A DNA stretch of 64,000 nucleotides from Bacteroidales bacterium. GTDB lineage: Bacteria; Bacteroidota; Bacteroidia; Bacteroidales; UBA932. Positions 61,167 to 64,000 of this stretch are shown here, piece by piece. The stretch's first letter is position 1. Each line of letters opens with the position of its first letter. The notes under the pieces are model-generated. The model was not told the DNA's origin and made no database searches. It worked only from the letters and a program-made list of their open reading frames with translations. A program made the position numbers and the translations under genes. The stretch is taken from contig JAFZDJ010000011.1 in NCBI GenBank assembly GCA_017561265.1, forward strand, positions 1 through 64,000, read 5' to 3'.

Positions 61167-62546
61167 TCAGCTTCTCCAGAAAAGCTTCTTCTTTGTGAAG
61201 TAGCAGGTCACAGCTACCATAAGTAATGTATAAACCAAGCCTCGGATTACGCCCCAGAAAGGTGATCCGAGGCTTATTGTATCCAGCCATGCTCCTATAC
61301 CGAGCATTGCCAGGATAGGGCCAGTAAAGAAGTTGGTCACTCCGTATGCAAGCATAGGGTTCTGTCCGCATCCGCTGAGGCCACGTCCCTTTATGTTCCA
61401 TTTCAACTCAAGGGCAAGCACGAATACTCCGGTAAGGGCTGTCATTCCGGTAGTGGTTAGCATATATGCGAGGTTGCAGTGGTCTTTGGTTATGCCTCCG
61501 TCAATAGGGTCGAAGATGATTCCGACGAGCATGAAGGCGAAACCGAAGCAGCCGAGCGAGCTGAGTATATTGCGGCGCTTCCATGTGATCGCGACGAATG
61601 CTGCTCCGAGAACAGCAGATATGATGAAGTCTGCAAGGATATGTCTTGTGAAAAGTCCCCATAGCTGTACGAGCATGGCAACGAGAGCTATGATTCCCGC
61701 CGTGATATGATATCCGTCAATCTCAGTCTTTTCCTCGGATCTTGAATGTCTCTGGAGCATGTCTCCCACGATCGAGCCGGCTACAGCTATTACGAGATAC
61801 TGCAGATATCCCCAACTGAAGAACCAGCCTATGCAATTGAGGGACGGTACCCATGCAAGAACCTGAGGAGTATACGAACTCAGAGCCTTAAGAGCCATTA
61901 TGAAGAGAAGTACCAGCCAGCGGAGTCTGATGTTGTCCTTTGTGAACATCCAGATGAGTCCTCCGAAGATGGCTACATTTGCGAGAATCATGATGATTAC
62001 GTCACTGCTCCAACGGCTGAGCGTAAGACCGAGCCAGTCTGTTGCAAGCACAGCCATGACTATCATCATGAACATTCCGGTATTGTTCAAAAGCTTTGTC
62101 TTCTTTTCATCCTTCACTCTTACCAGAGACAGGAACATCACGCCCCACAGAACAATGCTGAAAATGCCTTTTACGACAGCCGGCTGCGTGCTGGAGCCTA
62201 TCTGATAGGCGTTTCCGAGCACTATCGCAAAGATTGTGAGGGTAAGCCATCTCTTGAAAAGACTGCCTGCTACAGCCCATTTGCTGACTCCGCTTTCCAG
62301 TCTCTTGCGCATTGCAAGAGGGAAAGCTGCTCCCATTGTGAAAAGGAAGAACGGGAATACAAGATCTACCCATGTGATACCTGGTACGTCAGGATTGAAT
62401 GCGTATGTCGGAGGGGGAGTCTGCGCATGGAACATCCATGCTGGAAGATTCGAGTAGTATCCGATGTTAGCGCAAAGGATCATGGCGAAGATGGTGATTC
62501 CGCGCAGGATGTCGATGGTGATGATTCTTTTGCTTGGTGCAGCCAT
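61167..62546 (-). CDS. DUF5009 / HGSNAT-like membrane acyltransferase
   Basis: A 459-residue membrane protein with about eleven hydrophobic segments. The N-terminal signature RIITIDILRGITIFAMILCAN and the WVDLVFPFFLFTMGAAFPLA segment match DUF5009, a family related to lysosomal heparan-alpha-glucosaminide N-acetyltransferase. That enzyme moves acetyl groups across a membrane onto glucosamine. Here it could acetylate free amino sugars in the periplasm before uptake; this is inferred from homology. It is the second gene of a minus-strand pair with the phosphoesterase, 6 bases apart. Confidence 0.82.
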   Translation of the reverse strand: MAAPSKRIITIDILRGITIFAMILCANIGYYSNLPAWMFHAQTPPPTYAFNPDVPGITWVDLVFPFFLFTMGAAFPLAMRKRLESGVSKWAVAGSLFKRWLTLTIFAIVLGNAYQIGSSTQPAVVKGIFSIVLWGVMFLSLVRVKDEKKTKLLNNTGMFMMIVMAVLATDWLGLTLSRWSSDVIIMILANVAIFGGLIWMFTKDNIRLRWLVLLFIMALKALSSYTPQVLAWVPSLNCIGWFFSWGYLQYLVIAVAGSIVGDMLQRHSRSEEKTEIDGYHITAGIIALVAMLVQLWGLFTRHILADFIISAVLGAAFVAITWKRRNILSSLGCFGFAFMLVGIIFDPIDGGITKDHCNLAYMLTTTGMTALTGVFVLALELKWNIKGRGLSGCGQNPMLAYGVTNFFTGPILAMLGIGAWLDTISLGSPFWGVIRGLVYTLLMVAVTCYFTKKKLFWRS

Positions 62547-62552
62547 AGCCTG

Positions 62553-63977
62553 TTATTTTTCAATTATCTTGCTGTAAATTCTTCCGAAACGGTCTGTAAC
62601 CCTGACTTCCAGCTTTCCAGCTCCCTCGGATATCGACGCCTTGAACATGTTCTCTGTAGGTGCGGCGTAGACCCATGTCCGCTTGAGTGATGAAGGATCC
62701 TTGTAAAGTTCCTTTGCAAGAGGATCCTGAGCTTTGAACCTCTCCATGTCGCAGACCTTCTTTCCGTCTTCGAAATATTCCACCTTCCACATTGGATCAT
62801 AATCCCAGACGTTTGCTACAATCATTCCAGGATAATCCGGATTATCCGTATATACCTTCATCTGATAGTCCAGCGGATGGCCGCATCCCTTGTATATCCA
62901 TTCCACATCCTCACCGTCGATGTCGAGGACCTTGTATCCTGCTGGAGAGCCGTCGATGCAGACCTCACCGCACCACCATGCTCCGCAAAGACCTGCAACA
63001 TTTATTTCTGTGATATTATCGTCAATCTGTTCGTAATCTGCAGTATGCATATGTCCTGAAAGGATCAGGGCATCGTATGGCTTGAGCATTGCGTACAGCG
63101 CAGGCTTGTTGCAGAGGTTGTCAAGCATCAGGTCGGAGCGGAAAGCATCGCGGTCCGACTTGTCGAGTGTTGTGGGAATGTGCATGCACACAGCAACCTT
63201 GGAACCTTTCGGAACATATGACAGATCCTCTTCCAGCCAGCGCAGCTGTCTCTCATCGAGGTATCCGATGTAATACCAGTCTCTTCCGATGAAGAAGTTG
63301 TCGTTCAGCACGACGTAGTGTACTTTACCCACGTTGAATGAATACCATGCCGGGCCGTACATGTTCTGGTAATCCGTCATTGAAGTCTCGTGCGAGCGTC
63401 CGTAGTTGGTCATGTCATGGTTGCCGATCACATATCTGTAATCTATTCCGGCATCGTCCATGATCTTGTTATATTCGGGATAGATGCTGTGGTCCCATCC
63501 TACGATGTCACCAAGGCAGATTCCGAAAGTATAGTCTCCGTCCATCTGCTTCACAAAGGCAGTAATGTCGTCCGAATGCTTCTGCAGGTCAGGAAGCTCG
63601 TCCCTTTCGCTGATCTGCGGGTCAGCAATCACGATTACATTATGATTCGTGTCGTCCTTTGCATTCTTTTCAATGACGAAGTCGTATTCTTTTGTCTTCG
63701 GCTTTATTTCCTTGTAGAAAAGATTTCTTCCTTCCAGCGTCGAAGAAACATATCCGGATGGTGTGGATATGAATACAAAACGGCTGTCCTGATCTGCATC
63801 CATGCTGAATGTGCCTTTGGCATCAGTCTGCACGGTATTGAGACCATCAGACACTACCACTCCGGCAACTCCTTTGCCCTCGGTATCCTTCACGCTTCCT
63901 CTGATGCTCCTGGCATCGGCATTCATTCCCGCTGCTGCAATCATTGCAAGCATCAATATAAAGATTGTCTTTTTCAT
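62553..63977 (-). CDS. secreted calcineurin-like phosphoesterase with N- and C-terminal accessory domains
   Basis: A 474-residue secreted enzyme with a signal peptide (ending ADA-R). An N-terminal carboxypeptidase-regulatory-like domain runs to about residue 100 (IRGSVKDTEGKGVAGVVVSDG). A metallophosphoesterase core follows, with IADPQI, CLGDIVGWD, IGNHD, CMHIPT and LSGHMHTAD as metal ligands, and then a C-terminal beta domain. It would hydrolyse phosphomonoesters or diesters. Next to a phosphodiester-cleaving PUL it may remove the phosphate left on the sugar. The gene ends 23 bases from the window edge, so its promoter is not visible. Confidence 0.88.
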   Translation of the reverse strand: MKKTIFILMLAMIAAAGMNADARSIRGSVKDTEGKGVAGVVVSDGLNTVQTDAKGTFSMDADQDSRFVFISTPSGYVSSTLEGRNLFYKEIKPKTKEYDFVIEKNAKDDTNHNVIVIADPQISERDELPDLQKHSDDITAFVKQMDGDYTFGICLGDIVGWDHSIYPEYNKIMDDAGIDYRYVIGNHDMTNYGRSHETSMTDYQNMYGPAWYSFNVGKVHYVVLNDNFFIGRDWYYIGYLDERQLRWLEEDLSYVPKGSKVAVCMHIPTTLDKSDRDAFRSDLMLDNLCNKPALYAMLKPYDALILSGHMHTADYEQIDDNITEINVAGLCGAWWCGEVCIDGSPAGYKVLDIDGEDVEWIYKGCGHPLDYQMKVYTDNPDYPGMIVANVWDYDPMWKVEYFEDGKKVCDMERFKAQDPLAKELYKDPSSLKRTWVYAAPTENMFKASISEGAGKLEVRVTDRFGRIYSKIIEK

Positions 63978-64000
63978 GTCTGCTGATTTATTTATTTATA

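Overview
This window is from a Bacteroidales bacterium (phylum Bacteroidota). A SusC/SusD pair sits in a polysaccharide utilisation locus (PUL). Many surface proteins begin with lipoprotein signal peptides. There are typical Bacteroidota families (GSCFA, BACON, DUF5018, DUF4434, DUF5009, a membrane-anchored AraC regulator). The recognisable promoters carry the Bacteroidota -7 box TAnnTTTG rather than an E. coli -10. I cannot name the genus from sequence alone.

Layout. 1-3.8 kb is an accessory patch: a RloA-type ATPase with a shortened RloB partner, a tiny basic ORF, and an AAA_14/DUF4143 ATPase preceded by three 34-bp-spaced iterons and flanked by 47-bp direct repeats, with several strong hairpins. 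3.8-4.9 kb is an M14 peptidase lipoprotein on the minus strand.

5.0-24.4 kb is a Wzx/Wzy-type surface polysaccharide locus, all on the plus strand with tiny gaps or overlaps: Wza-like export protein, Wzz, rfbA-rfbC-rfbB, Wzx, an ATP-grasp enzyme, an alanine/saccharopine dehydrogenase-like enzyme, a TupA-like ATP-grasp enzyme, Wzy, two GT4 glycosyltransferases, a WecA-type initiating transferase, UDP-glucose dehydrogenase, a galacturonokinase-like GHMP kinase, a sugar-1-phosphate nucleotidyltransferase and a UDP-glucuronate 4-epimerase. Read together, these suggest a polymer that contains uronic acid and a 6-deoxyhexose and may carry amino acids. 24.4-32.6 kb continues on the same strand with an aminotransferase, an NTP_transf_5 protein, a HAMP membrane protein, TrkH, a RecD-like helicase and a DPP-IV-like peptidase. 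It ends at a 144-bp element with perfect 30-bp inverted repeats.

32.8-40.7 kb is mostly housekeeping genes on the minus strand: ffh, lysA, two small lipoproteins, a GntR/YtrA-regulated ABC transporter with a visible operator, and a GSCFA protein. A membrane AraC regulator runs on the plus strand between lysA and the lipoproteins. 40.8-43.8 kb holds an outer-membrane beta-barrel protein and a 5'-nucleotidase-family lipoprotein.

43.8-64.0 kb is a PUL. A minus-strand operon (DUF4434 Tat lipoprotein, MFS sugar transporter, ROK regulator) diverges at 47.5 kb from a plus-strand operon (GHL10-like enzyme, SusC, SusD, DUF5018 lipoprotein, phosphodiester glycosidase, second GHL10-like enzyme, N-acylglucosamine 2-epimerase, BACON lipoprotein). 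Convergent to it lie a DUF5009 (HGSNAT-like) membrane protein and a calcineurin-like phosphoesterase. The mix of phosphodiester glycosidase, amino-sugar epimerase and peptidoglycan-type glycosidase folds points to an amino-sugar polymer with phosphodiester links. I saw no rRNA, tRNA, CRISPR array, transposase or integrase.
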